A DNA stretch of 64,000 nt from positions 61,834,768-61,898,767 of the forward strand of contig NC_059081.1 in NCBI RefSeq assembly GCF_020497125.1, in the 5' to 3' direction. The stretch is from Mauremys mutica. Its lineage: Eukaryota > Chordata > Testudines > Geoemydidae. Under the pieces are notes generated by a model. It was not told the origin of the DNA and did not search any database. It saw only the letters and a program-made list of their open reading frames with translations. Both the position numbers and the translations under genes were made by a program. This document shows, piece by piece, positions 12,371 to 24,450 of the stretch. How positions within the stretch are numbered: position 1 is the first letter of the stretch; every line of letters begins with the position of its first letter.

Positions 12371-14923
12371 GGACCAACCAGGCCTCAGGCAAGCAAGCTT
12401 TACATTTTCCAACTAAGATAAGATCAGCCATGTACTACACATCCCACAATTGAAATACTAATATCTGCATCATCTGCCAACCAAACGGCCGTAGTATCTC
12501 CAGTCTGCTCTCTCCTGACCTATTAGCAACCCGAAGATCACACCTTTTAGAGGTCAGACACACAAAGACCTATCCAAATCTCATCTTACCTTCCTAATAT
12601 TGTTCCCTCAGATCCACCATTGGATGCAATGCACCAATCTTAAACTGTTCTGATCCTCATTGGCAGGCTTCCTGTGGATACTAATAGATGAAAACTGTAT
12701 TCTGTGTATGTACAACAGTGTGGCCCCTGCAAGCTGATTCTGATTGCATGGTTCATGATGGTTGCACAGCCACAGGCTGTGTATTTCTTGAAGTCCTAAT
12801 GAAAATTTATAAGGTATACTGCTTAAGATACATTAAAACTACAAGATTCACAGCCAGATTACCAAATTATAGAGTATCAGGTATCGATGAGCTGTGATAC
12901 TTGTCAGACTCATGTCTGCCTTCTGTGGAATATACAAATTCTGGCATCAGTGGGAGGCAGGGCAGTTTGGAATGCTTAGGAGAACCTAACTTGCTTTTTC
13001 CAAAAATGGAGAGGGTTTTGTGCTTTATGTTTTTTAAGTGTAACTTAACCTTGATTTCCTTCCTTTCCGTAGTGTTCGGATTTTTAGAATTACAGTGTTC
13101 TTATGTTATAGTTCCCTTAAATTACTGATACTTATTACAGTTTCACTCCAAACCAGGGACTTTTCTAAGCGTTTCCAAACTGATGTTGGAACTACATATG
13201 TGGTACCTGATAGCACTAAAACTAAGTTGCTGATTTGAGAGAATATTTTTTTGTATTGGAATGACCACGTTTTGGTTTATGCACAGTGGCTTGCTCTGTT
13301 CCCATGGAACATGACTGAGGTAGTTGGCACCTGTATCTTTCCATTGCTATTTTTCCTGAAGAAAACAAAAGTGTTTATGCAAAATTGGTCGTCTGTTGCT
13401 GCTTTCAGTATTTATGGAGCTTTTTCTTTAACGGTCTGGAAATATTCAGTAGAGGCCAAACTGGTCCAGAATTCACACTTATTGTTGCTTATCATTCCAC
13501 AGATACTTGTTTTAATACTGTTTACTTTCATTGGTCTGATATGCAGTAACGCTAATCTAAGCCATCGAGATTTCATATTTTACCCAGGACTGAAATGTGA
13601 TAAACAGAATGAATGTGAAAGACAGTGATTGCTTTAAAAGAGAGCAGTGCCTGTTCGCAAAGAATATACATTCCAAAGTAATTTTGAAACACAGTTCTTG
13701 TTGAAATGGAAGCTTCTCTACAATAATATTTCAAATGAAATGTTTAGACCATTAAGAAGTGACTGGTTGTACAATATCCAGGTGCTCATTGAAAGGTAGT
13801 GTGATTGGAAGACTTCTCTAAACTTGGAGACAGTTCTTTATTACATGCTAAATATTTTCTTTTGAGTATTTAAAGGCGATTGTAAAGTGACTTTCACAGA
13901 TTGGTGCAGATTTAACATTCAATAAACTCTCCCTACATGCTTGCTCTTTGGGGTTGTGCAATTTCATTGTATAGAATTTTGTATGTTCTACTGAGACACA
14001 CTTATTCAATTAACGCTTCAAAATAAAATTGTATTAAGAGCTGTCTAGGATGCGTAATTTAGTCAAGGAAAATTCACGTTATATACAAAACAGCATAAAG
14101 CCTTCTAACTTTTTTATAAAGGTAATTTCAAAAATATTCCAAAATATCATGGGTTGATTATTGGAAATCATGGCAAATCCCTTATGTTGGTGTTGGTCCA
14201 TTCTGGAAGTGACTTCCAATATTATCTATGTTTATTTTCTTTGGCAGGTGAATTTTATCCACAATTGTGGGTAACATTTTATCCACAGGAACAGCATTTG
14301 TAGGAAACATCCCTGCTCAGTCCCTGGGATGGCACATACTCAGTTGCTCCGTGGCGATGGCCCGTGCACACTGTGATCACAGATAGGATTTGTGGGGATG
14401 GAGCATGAATAGTTCATATAGAATCTTCAGAGAATTTAGCTGCCAAACTTAAGTTGCTGAGCATGTGCAAACTGCCATTTTTTTGAAGGTTTATATAACT
14501 TGGCCAAATTTGGGCAGGTTTTCATGGGGATGGCAAAAGGCAAAACTGACAACAGAGAAAGCCTCCTGAGAGATTTTGAGTCCCTGAAAGTGCTAGAACT
14601 TCTCAACAAAATGGTTGTAAGAATATTTTAACATGGGGCAAACAATATATTTTCTTCATCTTATTAGAAATTGCTAAATTATTTTTACTGAAACTTCACA
14701 GAAAATTCAGTCTGAGACAGACACCTGGCACAGAAAATTTCTTCTTGAATGGTTAAAAGAAAAATTATAAGCAACTGAAAACTAGGTCTTATAATACAAA
14801 ATGTTGGGCTGCAGTAACTATATGCATTGCTACCAGCTCCACCAGTAATAATGGAGTTACATGGATATGTAAGCCATGAAAGAGGCAAACCCATACTCAT
14901 GACACACATCATTGTGATTGTAG
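12371..14923 (+). other. CREB1 intron 1, 3' part
   Basis: No repeat or exon recognised. A 125-codon open frame at 13251-13628 opens with TTG, is hydrophobic and AT-rich, and matches no family I know. The last 20 bases form the CREB1 acceptor. Confidence 0.5.
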
Positions 14924-14931
14924 GTAACTAA

Positions 14932-15045
14932 ATGACCATGGAATCTGGTGCAGAGAACCAGCAGAGTGGAGATGCAGCCGTTACAGAGGCAGAAACCCAA
15001 CAGATGACTGTACAGGCACAACCGCAGATTGCAACATTAGCTCAG
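14932..15045 (+). CDS. CREB1: CREB1 coding exon 1 (residues 1-38, start codon)
   Basis: The acceptor AG at 14922-14923 is followed by eight 5' UTR bases and the ATG at 14932. The protein begins MTMESGAENQQSGDAAV and runs to IATLAQ, where a GTACAA donor follows at 15046. This is the start of the glutamine-rich Q1 activation region. The first ATG is preferred because the vertebrate CREB1 start is MTME; the second ATG, two codons later, sits in frame. The exon ends in phase 0. Confidence 0.98.
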
Positions 15046-15274
15046 GTACAAAGTGATTTGGTTTAATATTTTTACAGCATTGTTCCCAAACTGCATAAGG
15101 TTTAAGAAGGAAACTATTTTCTGAGGCGGTTGAGAGAATGTTCCATTTTATGTGTGTCTAGAACAGGGAATATGTATATTTCATTTAATTTTGTAATGAG
15201 AGTTGTACAGTACCACTTGTTGGTTTATCTTCAATATCATATTGAACTGTGTTAGACCTGAAGTAGTTTTAATT

Positions 15275-15446
15275 CAGGGATGTGCTTGCTGCCGCTTCCC
15301 GCAGCCCCCGTTGGCCTGGAGTGGCGAACAGTGGCCAGTGGGAGCCGCAATCGGCCGAACCTGTGGACGCAGCAGGTAAACAAACTGGCCCGGCCCACCA
15401 GAGTGCTTACCCTGGCGGGCCGCATGCCAAAGGTTGCCGATCCCTG
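15275..15446. mobile_element. hAT-type MITE, internally deleted
   Basis: The ends are CAGGGAT and ATCCCTG, flanked by TTTTAATT (15267-15274) and TTTTAATG (15447-15454), an 8-bp target duplication with one mismatch. The right end carries the longer GGTTGCCGATCCCTG terminal repeat. The GC-rich interior (TTGGCCTGGAGTGGCGAAC) matches the interior of the hAT MITE at 18784-19114. The left terminal repeat is reduced to seven bases. Confidence 0.85.
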
Positions 15447-16654
15447 TTTTAATGTATAATCCATTTATAACGTGACTACAGATACAGAGTTTTGAATTAC
15501 TTCTTTTCACTTGTAGCATTCCTTCCCACCATTCTTTAAAGATACTTTGAAACTTTGAATTTCTCTACTGACTTGTATAAACAGGATTTTGCTTATTTTA
15601 GTTAGGAACTTTGTTATGATAGTACAGGTATCTCTTAAGAAAACAAACTGATTTGTTTTATATGGTTAAATAATGCAGAGAGTGCATAAATTAACAAAAG
15701 GGATGGATATAACAAAAATTATAAGCAACTTCCAGACTTCCATTTGTTTTATGCTGTTTGCTCATTATCAGAAACTCAGATTCTGCAGAGTTGTCTCCTG
15801 TTTACTGGGGCACTGTTAGACCATTTATTGTCTCAAAAAAGTTACTTTGTAGAGGCCAGAAATAATGCAAACCTAATTATCTTCTTAATTTCGGGAACCC
15901 AGCTCTACCCTGGGTTCCATTGATGTTTGGCAAGAATAATTCCATTGTGTAGATGAGTATAGAATGTGGCCTGTGGCATCAGTCCCTTGTGTAACAGTTT
16001 CACTTTGTAAATGATTTGCATTCTCCCGAAGTATGTAAAATGACGTCTCACTCCTATCTCTTTATTTTGTGAATTTCTGATGTCTGTCTTATGGCATGAT
16101 TATGAAATCATTTACTACTTTCATGTTTACAAAAATACATGACACCTTTAATAGGCAGCTGTTAACCCTTTTCACTGGGATTATAGTCTTATGTAATTAG
16201 CCATATTGAAACACTGAGAATTTAGCTGTATAATAGGGCTCTATTTAGTACTCGTTACTCAGGCAAAATTCCCAGTAAAGTCCATATGGAAGTTTTGCAT
16301 GAGTAGGAAATATAGAACTGGATCCTAGATAATTAAGAATTGGGTAACTGCAAATAAGGGTTTAATCCCTATACTCACTATACTATTTTACAGATTTTTT
16401 TGTTACTTTGAGTAAGTTATAATTCTGTTGCTGCATTTTTTCACACCATCTTAGCTTTACCCTATCTGTAACTTTATACTAAAGTGTTATTTTATTATAA
16501 GACTTTTAACTTGTGTTATGGCAATCAAGAGCATGGGATGTGCACCTATAATCACTTTTACAATCCAAATAAATAATAATATCAATGTAATTCTTTCATG
16601 ATCTCATTTTCAGAGAGATGTTACTCTCTCTTTATAACACTTCATATACTTATA
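15447..16654 (+). other. CREB1 intron 2, no feature recognised
   Basis: AT-rich sequence without recognisable repeats or exons. Confidence 0.5.
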
Positions 16655-17798
16655 AAATTTGCAGATGACACCAAGCGGAAAGGATTGCAAGTATTTTAGA
16701 GGACAGGATTAGAATTCAAAATGATCTAGACCAGGGGTCGGCAACCTTTTGGAAGTGGTGTGCCAAGTCTTCATTTATTCACTCTAATTTAAGGTTTTGC
16801 ATGCCAGTAATACATGTTAACATTTTTGAAGATCTCTTTCTATAAGTCTATAATATATAACTAAACTACTGTTGTATGTAAAGTAAATAAGATTTTTAAA
16901 ATGTTTAAAAAGCTTCATTTAAAATTAAATTAAAATGCAGAGCCCCTGGACTGGTGGTCAGGACCCGGGCAGTGTGAGTGCCACTGAAAATGAGCTTGCG
17001 TGCGGCAGGTTGCCTACCCCGATCTAGACAAATTAGCGAATTGGTCTGAAATAAACACAATGTAATTCAATAAAGAGAAGTACAGAGTTCTTCATTTAGG
17101 AAGGAAAAATCAAATGCACAAATACAAAATGGGGAATAACTGGCTAGGTGGTAGCCCTGCTAGAAGGGATCTGGGGATTATAGTGGATCATAAATTGACA
17201 ATGTGATGCAGTTGCATTCTGGGATGTATTAACAGGGGTGTAATATGTAAAACACTGCAGATAATTGTCCTATTCTACTTGGCACTGGTGAGGCCTCAGC
17301 TGGAGTACTGTGTCCAGTTCTGGATGACACACCTTAGGAATGATGGGGACGAATTAGAGAGTCCAGAGAAGAGCAACAAAAATGATAAAACCTGACCTGT
17401 TGGGTAAGGTTAAAAAAACTGGGCATGTTTAGTCGTGAGAAAAGAAGATTGAGGGGGGCCCTGATAACAGTGTTCAAATATGTTTGTCTGTTATAAAGGG
17501 GACAGTGATCAATTGTTCGGCCTGTCCACTGAAGGTAGGACAAGAAGTAATCTGCAGCAAAGAAGATTTAGGTTAGATATTAGGGAAAACTTTCTAACTA
17601 TAAGGATACTTTACCTATTTAGAACAGGCTTCCAAAGGAGGGTGTGGAATCTCCATCATTAGAGGTTTCTAAGAACAGTTTGGACAAACACCTGTCAGGG
17701 ATGGTCTACGTTTATTTGGTCCTGCTTCAGTGCAGGGGCTGGACTTGACGATCTCTGGAGGTCCCTTTGAGCCCTATGTTTCTATGATTCTATAATTT
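16655..17798 (+). mobile_element. CR1 LINE, 5'-truncated 3' end, interrupted by a hAT MITE
   Basis: It opens at the reverse-transcriptase catalytic motif (AAATTTGCAGATGACACCAA reads KFADDTK) and continues through decayed ORF2. It ends with the CR1 3' terminus: a GGACTTGACGATCTCTGGAG stretch, then TTCTATGATTCTAT. A hAT MITE (16732-17021) sits inside. No open frame remains. Confidence 0.9.
16732..17021. mobile_element. hAT-type MITE nested in the CR1 copy
   Basis: It begins CAGGGGTCGGCAACC and ends GGTTGCCTACCCCG, terminal inverted repeats of the hAT type. The 8-bp target duplication ATCTAGAC is exact on both sides (16724-16731 and 17022-17029). It is AT-rich and non-coding. Confidence 0.93.
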
Positions 17799-18639
17799 TG
17801 TTGTTGCATTTGTTGAGGGCTAGGGAATGCTCCCCTAGTAAAGAGAAAAGTTATACTTGCTATTTTGAGTAAGGTAAATTGATTCCATAAGGTATGAGTC
17901 AGAAACATCTGCCGAAATGATTATCAGATGTTGGCCTAGCTCAACAGCAGAACAGCTTTCAGTTGATCAGCTTTTCTTTCGTTGGCAAGAGCTACTTTAG
18001 TCAGTTGGATTCATTATTAATAAGGCCACATGATGATGGAACTTAATTTGTCTTAAAAAATTACATTAAAAAGAGGATTTTTCTGCAAGTTTGTACTCTA
18101 CTGCCTGAGAAGCTTGTCGCCCAGATTGTTTACTACCCTTCCTCCAGCCAACTGACATCATGGCACAAGTGCCCCATAACTGCTAAAGAAGAGTAGTGCC
18201 ATGCTAGTTTCAGCTGCAGATGGCACATGTGAAATTGGTCAAGTGCTGCTCTGCAAGAATGCAGTGCGTCTTTGCAGTAGCCATCTTCACAATAAAGAGC
18301 AAAAAAACAGGCACCAAATTTGGAGAATAAAGGGGAGACAACAGGGTTGTCCAAGTACAATTTCCCTTGATTTTCTGTCAAACAAAGCTTCCACATAAAG
18401 GATTGTTGGTTATGGAAATTCAGAGATCAGTGTTTTGAAAATCATTCATTCGTCAAGATATAAATTTGTTCACTTCTGCATTACAATAAATATTAATGCT
18501 GCTATATGACATTATTTGAAGCTCGTGGAAGAGAGAAGTGTAATCTTTCCTGCATTTTTAGTCAAAAGTTATTACGTTTCCTGAAAACTCCATTAAACAT
18601 AGTGACATTGATTAGCATTTCCAAACTTGGGTCTTTGAG
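17799..18639 (+). other. CREB1 intron 2, no feature recognised
   Basis: No repeat or exon recognised. Short open frames look spurious. Confidence 0.5.
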
Positions 18640-19150
18640 GGCTTGTCTACATGATACAGCAATGTACACTAGTTGCGTGTTAACGTAGCACTACATGGAA
18701 CTTTTTTGCTCGCCAGCAGGGTCTACATGGACCAGTTAGCGCACAGCATATTGGCGTGCTTTACAAATCACACCCTTCTAGTGCAGTGGTTCTCAAAGCC
18801 AGTCCGCCACTTGTTCAGGGAAAGCCCCTGGCGGCTGGGTCGGTTTGTTTACCTGCCGTGTCCGCAGGTTCGGCCGATCATGGCTCCTACTGGCTGCGGT
18901 TCGCCACTCCAGGCCAATGGGGGCTGTGGAAAGGGCGGCCAACACATCCCTCGGCCCGCGCCACTTCCTGCAGCCCCCATTGGCCTGGAGCGGCGAACTG
19001 TGGCCAGTGGGAGCCACGATCCGCCTAACCTGCGGACGTGGCAGGTAAACAAACCGTCCCGTCCCATCAAGGGCTTTCCCTGAACAAGCAGCGGACCGGC
19101 TTTGAGAACCACTGCTCTAGTGTGCATTGCTGCACCATGTAGACAAACTC
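18640..19150. mobile_element. DNA-transposon MITE with GTCTACAT ends, host of a nested hAT MITE
   Basis: The left end GGGCTTGTCTACATGATACA and the right end are imperfect inverted repeats over about 32 bases (right end, read on the minus strand, GAGTTTGTCTACATGGTGCA). The interior is interrupted by the hAT MITE at 18784-19114, leaving about 180 bp of its own sequence. The family is probably PIF/Harbinger-like from the GTCTACA ends; no clear target duplication was identified. Confidence 0.75.
18784..19114. mobile_element. hAT-type MITE, palindromic, nested
   Basis: It starts CAGTGGTTCTCAAAGCC and ends GGCTTTGAGAACCACTG, perfect 17-bp inverted ends. Flanks TTCTAGTG (18776-18783) and CTCTAGTG (19115-19122) are an 8-bp target duplication with one mismatch. 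The GC-rich interior folds back on itself around a centre near 18947; the two halves share the CCAATGGGGGCTG / CAGCCCCCATTGG text. Confidence 0.93.
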
Positions 19151-19526
19151 TAAATTAAGCTTCAAAAACCATCTTTAGGCACCCATGTTTGAAAATTGTA
19201 GCCATTGTTCTTTGTAGCAATAAATTAACTCTTAGTTGTGTATCTTGCAGTATAGCATTGAAATGACTACCTAGAAGCCATTTGTTTCCATTAAAAGCAT
19301 GCATTGTTACTCCGTTTGAACAGTTGGTCTGTGGGCTTTATTTAAAAGGACATTGCCAGCTACTTGATTTGATTTACTTTGTGGCTGTACTTTCTAACAA
19401 GTCTGAAAATTTGACTCCCTAACTAATTTTGACATTTTACAGTTGGCAAATACTCTCCTGCATTTTCTAGTTTGAAAACAAAAGTAGCTCAGCTCCCATA
19501 TGTTTCTGCCTGAGAGTCAGCAACAT

Positions 19527-19719
19527 ATCATAGAATCATAGAAGATTAGGGTTGGAAGAGACCTCAGGAGGTCATGTAGTCCGACTCTCTGCTCAAAGCA
19601 GGACCAACACCAATGAAACCATCCCAGCCAGGGCTTTGTCAGGCCGGGCCTTAAAAACCTCTACGGATGGAGATTCCACCACATCCCTAGGTAACCCATT
19701 CCAGTGTTTGGAAGGAAAT
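19527..19719 (-). mobile_element. CR1 LINE 3' end, minus strand
   Basis: On the plus strand it begins ATCATAGAATCATAGAA (the CR1 3' terminus reversed) and continues with GGTTGGAAGAGACCTCAGGA and CCATTCCAGTGTTTGG, standard CR1 tail sequence. About 190 bp, 5'-truncated. Confidence 0.9.
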
Positions 19720-20086
19720 ATTCACTGTAGGAATATTCACAGTTCTAGCAATATTTAATTGCTGCAAGGGAAGGGCGCATATTAGGTTTTGATCACATTA
19801 CCTCAAAATAGAGGTGTTTCCTTCATTTTTTGGCAGTGGTTTTATAACAAGATGTTTAGAGCCAGGGGGACATTCTTCAGAAGATTAAGTTACAAATTAG
19901 GACAAATGTTGGGCCTAGACAGGGGTGTGTTTGTTTGTTTTTTGGTGTCCCTTTTAAACGTTTTTGGTTATCAAAGCCCTTCCTAGGAGAAGAGGCATCA
20001 TCCTTTTACTGCTGAGAATGTTCTTGGTAGTCAAATAATGAGATGCTGCAATAATCTAATACATATTCCTTCTCTCTCTTTTGTAG

Positions 20087-20233
20087 GTATCTATGCCGAC
20101 AGCTCATGCAACGTCTTCTGCCCCAACGGTGACCTTAGTACAGTTGCCTAATGGGCAGACAGTTCAAGTCCATGGAGTTATTCAGACAGCCCAGCCATCA
20201 GTTATTCAGTCTCCACAGGTCCAGACGGTTCAG
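20087..20233 (+). CDS. CREB1: CREB1 coding exon 2 (residues 39-87, Q1 domain)
   Basis: A long pyrimidine tract and TTTTGTAG acceptor precede a 49-codon exon that opens VSMPTAHATSSAPTVTLVQL and closes QSPQVQTVQ before a GTATGT donor. It is rich in glutamine, valine and threonine, as expected for the Q1 constitutive activation domain. It starts and ends in phase 0, so inserting the alternative 14-residue exon after it would keep the frame. Confidence 0.98.
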
Positions 20234-22013
20234 GTATGTATTAAAGGATTTCAAACTCCTAACTCATGCATTCTATATAACCTTATCAGTCCACCTTAAT
20301 CAAACTTATGTGTGTTCTGCGTCATGTCAACTTAGAATATGCTGAAAGGAAAGTCTGTACTGTACTTGTTATCCCATTCCTTTTGTCTCTTTCTTTATGG
20401 TTTATCTGCTTTTCGTTTCTACACATTATTGAGTTTCATTTCCCTCTAGAAGTTGGTAAGCCTATTAGGTTGTGCTTTTTTGCTGATACTATTTCTATAT
20501 CTGGCTTTTACCTGCTGCAAAGTTAACATTACTAGACCATTTTTATGTCTGTTTAGTGACTTCTAAGATGTCTCATTTCTGTATCTTAAATGAACAACAA
20601 CAAGAATTTTAGAGATTGCTGAATTATTAATGTGGCTGATGTTCAGGAATCAAAGTTTTTGCTTCTTGGAAAACATTTGTACTGGTTTACGTGTGTATTT
20701 CTACCTCTGGCAGGTTGCGATAAGTGATTTTAATATTCATGTTTTGAATGTTAACTTTATAAAACCTTAATAATTGCTTGATGCTGTATAAACGAAAGAC
20801 AATACAGTTCATGATTCACAGGGTGAAAAGCCAATCTCAGAATTTATTAAAGACTTGGAGAAAGGCTTCAGTAGTCCAGAAAGCCTTAGTCTTAATCTCT
20901 ACTGCGGTTCCGTCTCTGAGCAACATTTTAAATTACCTTTTAAATCCAGTGTTGCTGAACATGGAAGCAGGAACTATTTAGGCTGTTACTGACCACATAA
21001 GATAAGGGTGGTAAATCATTTTTTGGGCATTGGGAACCCACAGAGATGAGAACTAAACTAAATTAAAAGCTAACTATTGAGATTTTTTTTTATAGAGGTA
21101 TTTAAACCAGTAATGATTTAAAAAAAATTAGGTGACACTCACACTTTAAAATTGGATCATTCTGATAATGATCTTGGTTATTTCCTTGTATTGCTTCAGT
21201 TATGTACTTTTGTCAGGCTCTACCTCCCTCGGACTATTGGAGTTAGAGTTTAATGTTTTACCCAGTTAGAAATCTGGAGCTGCACAATTTTCAGGTGGTA
21301 TGTGGCACTAGTTTCTGGCTCTAGTGATTCAAGGTAAGAGAGTGATGTTGAAATCATGCTGGAATTCAGAACGGATGATGAAGTATAAAAATGCATTTTG
21401 AATGGTGATATTTACAGGCCAATATTTCACAGTCTGCTATGGTTGTATAACCCTTTAGCATGGCACCCAGGAGGCCTTAAGCACCAAGTATACAGCATGA
21501 AACCAGGAAAGGCTCCTGCAGGACCTCCATATCCTTGTAGAGTTTTATAATTGGTTCTGTCACAACTGCACTCCTCATTCCCTTTGTCTCCAGACCCTTC
21601 TGCTTTCAATCCCACGTTGCTTCTAGTTACTGTGTCTCCAGACCTGACTGCCTACCTTGCTTTGGTTCTTTGGACTGGATGGAAGCAGGATAGAAAGAAG
21701 GAGTTATGGAAAGAAAAAAGTGGGTGGAACCATTATTTATAATAATTTGCCCATTATATATTCTCTCATTTGAGTGACTTAATTGTTAAATACATTTCTG
21801 AAGCTAGATGGTTGACTTTGGGCATCTATGTATCCAGTAACCAGTGATCAACTATTACTTTTGATTTTCGAGGTCAAAGTCCTGTATAGTACTTGTATTG
21901 ATAATGTCTTTTTGCATATTGTGAAAACTTGCTTATAGTGGTAGATTTATTACTGTAGAAGTGGCTTGTTAAACTTGCTTACAATGGTAAATTTATTCTG
22001 TTCTTATTTACAG
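20234..22013 (+). other. CREB1: CREB1 intron 3, no alternative exon seen
   Basis: Unique AT-rich sequence. I looked here for the 42-base alternative exon of the 341-residue isoform (SSCKDLKR... in mammals) and did not find it by reading. Confidence 0.55.
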
Positions 22014-22114
22014 ATCTCCACTATTGCAGAAAGTGAAGATTCACAGGAGTCAGTGGACAGTGTCACAGACTCTCAGAAACGCAGAGAGATCCTTTCCAGA
22101 CGACCCTCCTACAG
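22014..22114 (+). CDS. CREB1: CREB1 coding exon 3 (residues 88-121, KID with phospho-serine)
   Basis: This exon encodes ISTIAESEDSQESVDSVTDS, then the core kinase-inducible motif RRPSYR. The serine codon is at 22107-22109 (residue 119 here, equivalent to Ser133 in the 341-residue numbering). It is the site phosphorylated by PKA, CaMKIV and RSK/MSK kinases that allows binding to the KIX domain of CBP/p300. The upstream acidic serine cluster is the known CK/ATM-type phosphorylation region. The exon ends after AG of the arginine codon; a GTATGG donor follows. Confidence 0.98.
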
Positions 22115-23638
22115 GTATGGATGTTAAAAGCTGAAGCATTTTGCTTGATGCATTTATTCGACAAATGGGTAGACAAATAGTGTGTTTCTGTAGTTAATAT
22201 GAGATCTACCTTTTTTACTAAAATATTCCTTCAGTGACCTTTCCATGACCAATTTCTGGTGGGATGCCAGGAGATCAGCAGAATAAGATAAGGAGGAAGA
22301 GGAAAAACATCTGCCATTATGGAGAGATAGGAAAGAAAATCAGCTGAGAATAAGTTCAATGCTAAATAAATCTATATGTGTAGCATTTAGGTACAACTGT
22401 GAGAGAAGCCTTAGAAGTCACATAAACAGATATTTAATTCTTGGCGCGCCACTGAAATGTGCAGGCAGGTTGCTGCTGTATATTCTGTAGTCTCTGTAGA
22501 ATCAACTTTTCTGTTTGTTGTTAATGTTGAAACACTAGCAACAGTCAGATTTAATTCTTTCCTTCACCTGAGACGTCCAGTGGAAACATGACATTGTGTG
22601 GCTCATTATAACTGCTGTAGGTGGTATTTCTTAGAATTTGCCGTGCTTCTTGGGGAAAACTAGCGGATAACCAAACAGGCTGCAGGTGTCCAGCAGAGAG
22701 GGAAGTGGCCTAGTCAAGCTAGTTTACATGTATTATTCTCTTCAAAATGCAGGAAGGTCTTGGATGTGAGTTAGAACTAGCCTTGGGCATCTCTACCTTG
22801 CATGCAGGCACTTATGCAGCAGAACAACTGGTAGTTTTCTTTAAATCAGACATTCATGTCTTCCTTTAGTAAATGCCCATGAATGTTACAAAGAACAGCT
22901 CATTCTGGCAGGGCGGAATTTTCTTCTGTCTTTGAGTAATGAATTCATTTTTAAAATGCAGTCCCGTGGAGCCATTGATTATATGTAATTCCATTCAGCA
23001 ATGCTTTTTGGTGTGCTGAAACTGACATGTATCCTTACTTTGGCATGTGAAGGTCTAGAATGAGCCCCACATCCTCAGAAAATGTGCAGGGACAATGTCA
23101 GTAGCAGATATGGAGACAGTACTGGAATCACTTATTTGGAGCAGAATTGGCCTTGGGACCCATAATCATATGCACACTAAATCTCTGATTTGGGGGCCCT
23201 TAAAATGAGAATCTCATCTTTTGTTTTAAAACATATTAACGACGCAGTTTTAATAAGCAGTCACAGCTCCCCTCAGTGTCAAAGTGATTTGTAGGTGCTC
23301 AGTACTTCTGAAAATCCAGCTATAAGTTTCTAGCCCTTTTTTCTGAAAATTGGCTTGAAAATATAAGCCAGTCAACAGGCGTGAGAACTCGTTATTCTGT
23401 GTCCCCTTCTATAGCCATTCAGGGTCTTTGGGGAGCAATTAAAGCCATGATGGCAGGCTTCTAGATTTTAAAAGTGCCCCACTTGTGTTTGTAGCTGTGG
23501 AGGGGAGGGCTACTGGTGTTAAATCTGCCACAGACTTCCTCCTAGTCAGCTGTCTGCAGCTGAGCTGTTGAGCACCCAGTATGACCTCTGACCACAGGAA
23601 AAGGCAGTTGAGCAAAATGAGGCAACAGAGTTTAGTGA
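22115..23638 (+). other. CREB1 intron 4, 5' part, no feature recognised
   Basis: No clear repeat or exon. Confidence 0.5.
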
Positions 23639-23735
23639 ACAAGGCAGAGCACTGAGAACAAGGGACTCATGCATTCTAATCCCACATTTAACACTGACTC
23701 CATCTGTAGCTTTGGGGAAGCCACTTAGGGCCAGA
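23639..23735 (+). repeat. MIR-type SINE fragment
   Basis: The order GCAGAGCACTGAGAACAAGG, GACTCATGCATTCTAATCCC and GGGGAAGCCACTTA follows the tRNA-like head and core of MIR/CORE-SINEs, well decayed. Confidence 0.5.
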
Positions 23736-24054
23736 TTCTGTCCCCCTCAAGCCAGCTTCTATGTGCCATTTAGGCAGGAGGAAACTCAACTGATGTAAAG
23801 CTGGTGTACCTGGCTCCTATGCCAGCCAGCCTCCCCACCCCAGCGGAAGGATCATGTTGGAACAGAAAGGGTCGGGGCCAGAGTACAGCAGTGTTCTGCC
23901 AGTTCTCAGATAACATAACCAGGCTGTTGTAATTTACATTAGGGACAGGGCTGGTAGAGATCAGCCCACAGAATCAGGAAGCCATAACCAGCTCCTTGAT
24001 GACCCCACCTTCACTTTGCTTGTCCATTTTTAACTCAGATATCTTTCACTTTTT

Positions 24055-24450
24055 CCACACCACCTCATGTGCATGGGAGAAACTCCCCATCTAAATTTGT
24101 AAAGCCACCACCTTATCATATTTGAAATTCCTCCTTAACACTTTACCTCTGCCACAGTACCCACCATGCCCATCTGGCATTGGTTAGGAAAGTGGTGAGC
24201 TGTAATTTCTGCTTTTCTGATAACTGCTGTTCAGTTTTATTATTACCTCATCCTCCCAACCCCCCATCTTGTTTATCTGTTTTGTCCACCTGTCTCATCC
24301 TTTCTGTCTCATCACCTGTCCGATGCCTACATTGTAAGCTCTCCAGGGAGATGACTGTTGTCTTTGTTACTTGTCTGTGTAGTGCCTAGCAAAATAGGGA
24401 GCTGAGCCTCAATTGGGGTTCCTAGGTACTAACAGAGTCTAATTAATAAC
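24055..24450 (+). repeat. L2-like LINE 3' end
   Basis: It carries the tail common in sauropsid genomes: a degenerate CTCCTTAACACTTTACCTCTG coding end, then ATTGTAAGCTCTCCAGGGAG, a pyrimidine/T-rich stretch, AGTGCCTAGCAAAATAGGGA and GGGGTTCCTAGGTACTAAC. A second, shorter copy of the tail is at 50948-51055. Confidence 0.55.

Noticed and set aside
13251..13628. 125-codon hydrophobic open frame in CREB1 intron 1
   Set aside because: It begins with TTG, not ATG, is AT-rich with Phe/Leu/Ile bias expected from T-rich DNA, and has no recognised family or splice context.
18673..19127. Five overlapping frames of 67-136 codons
   Set aside because: They come from the GC-rich palindromic core of the hAT MITE at 18784-19114, with mirrored reading on both strands.
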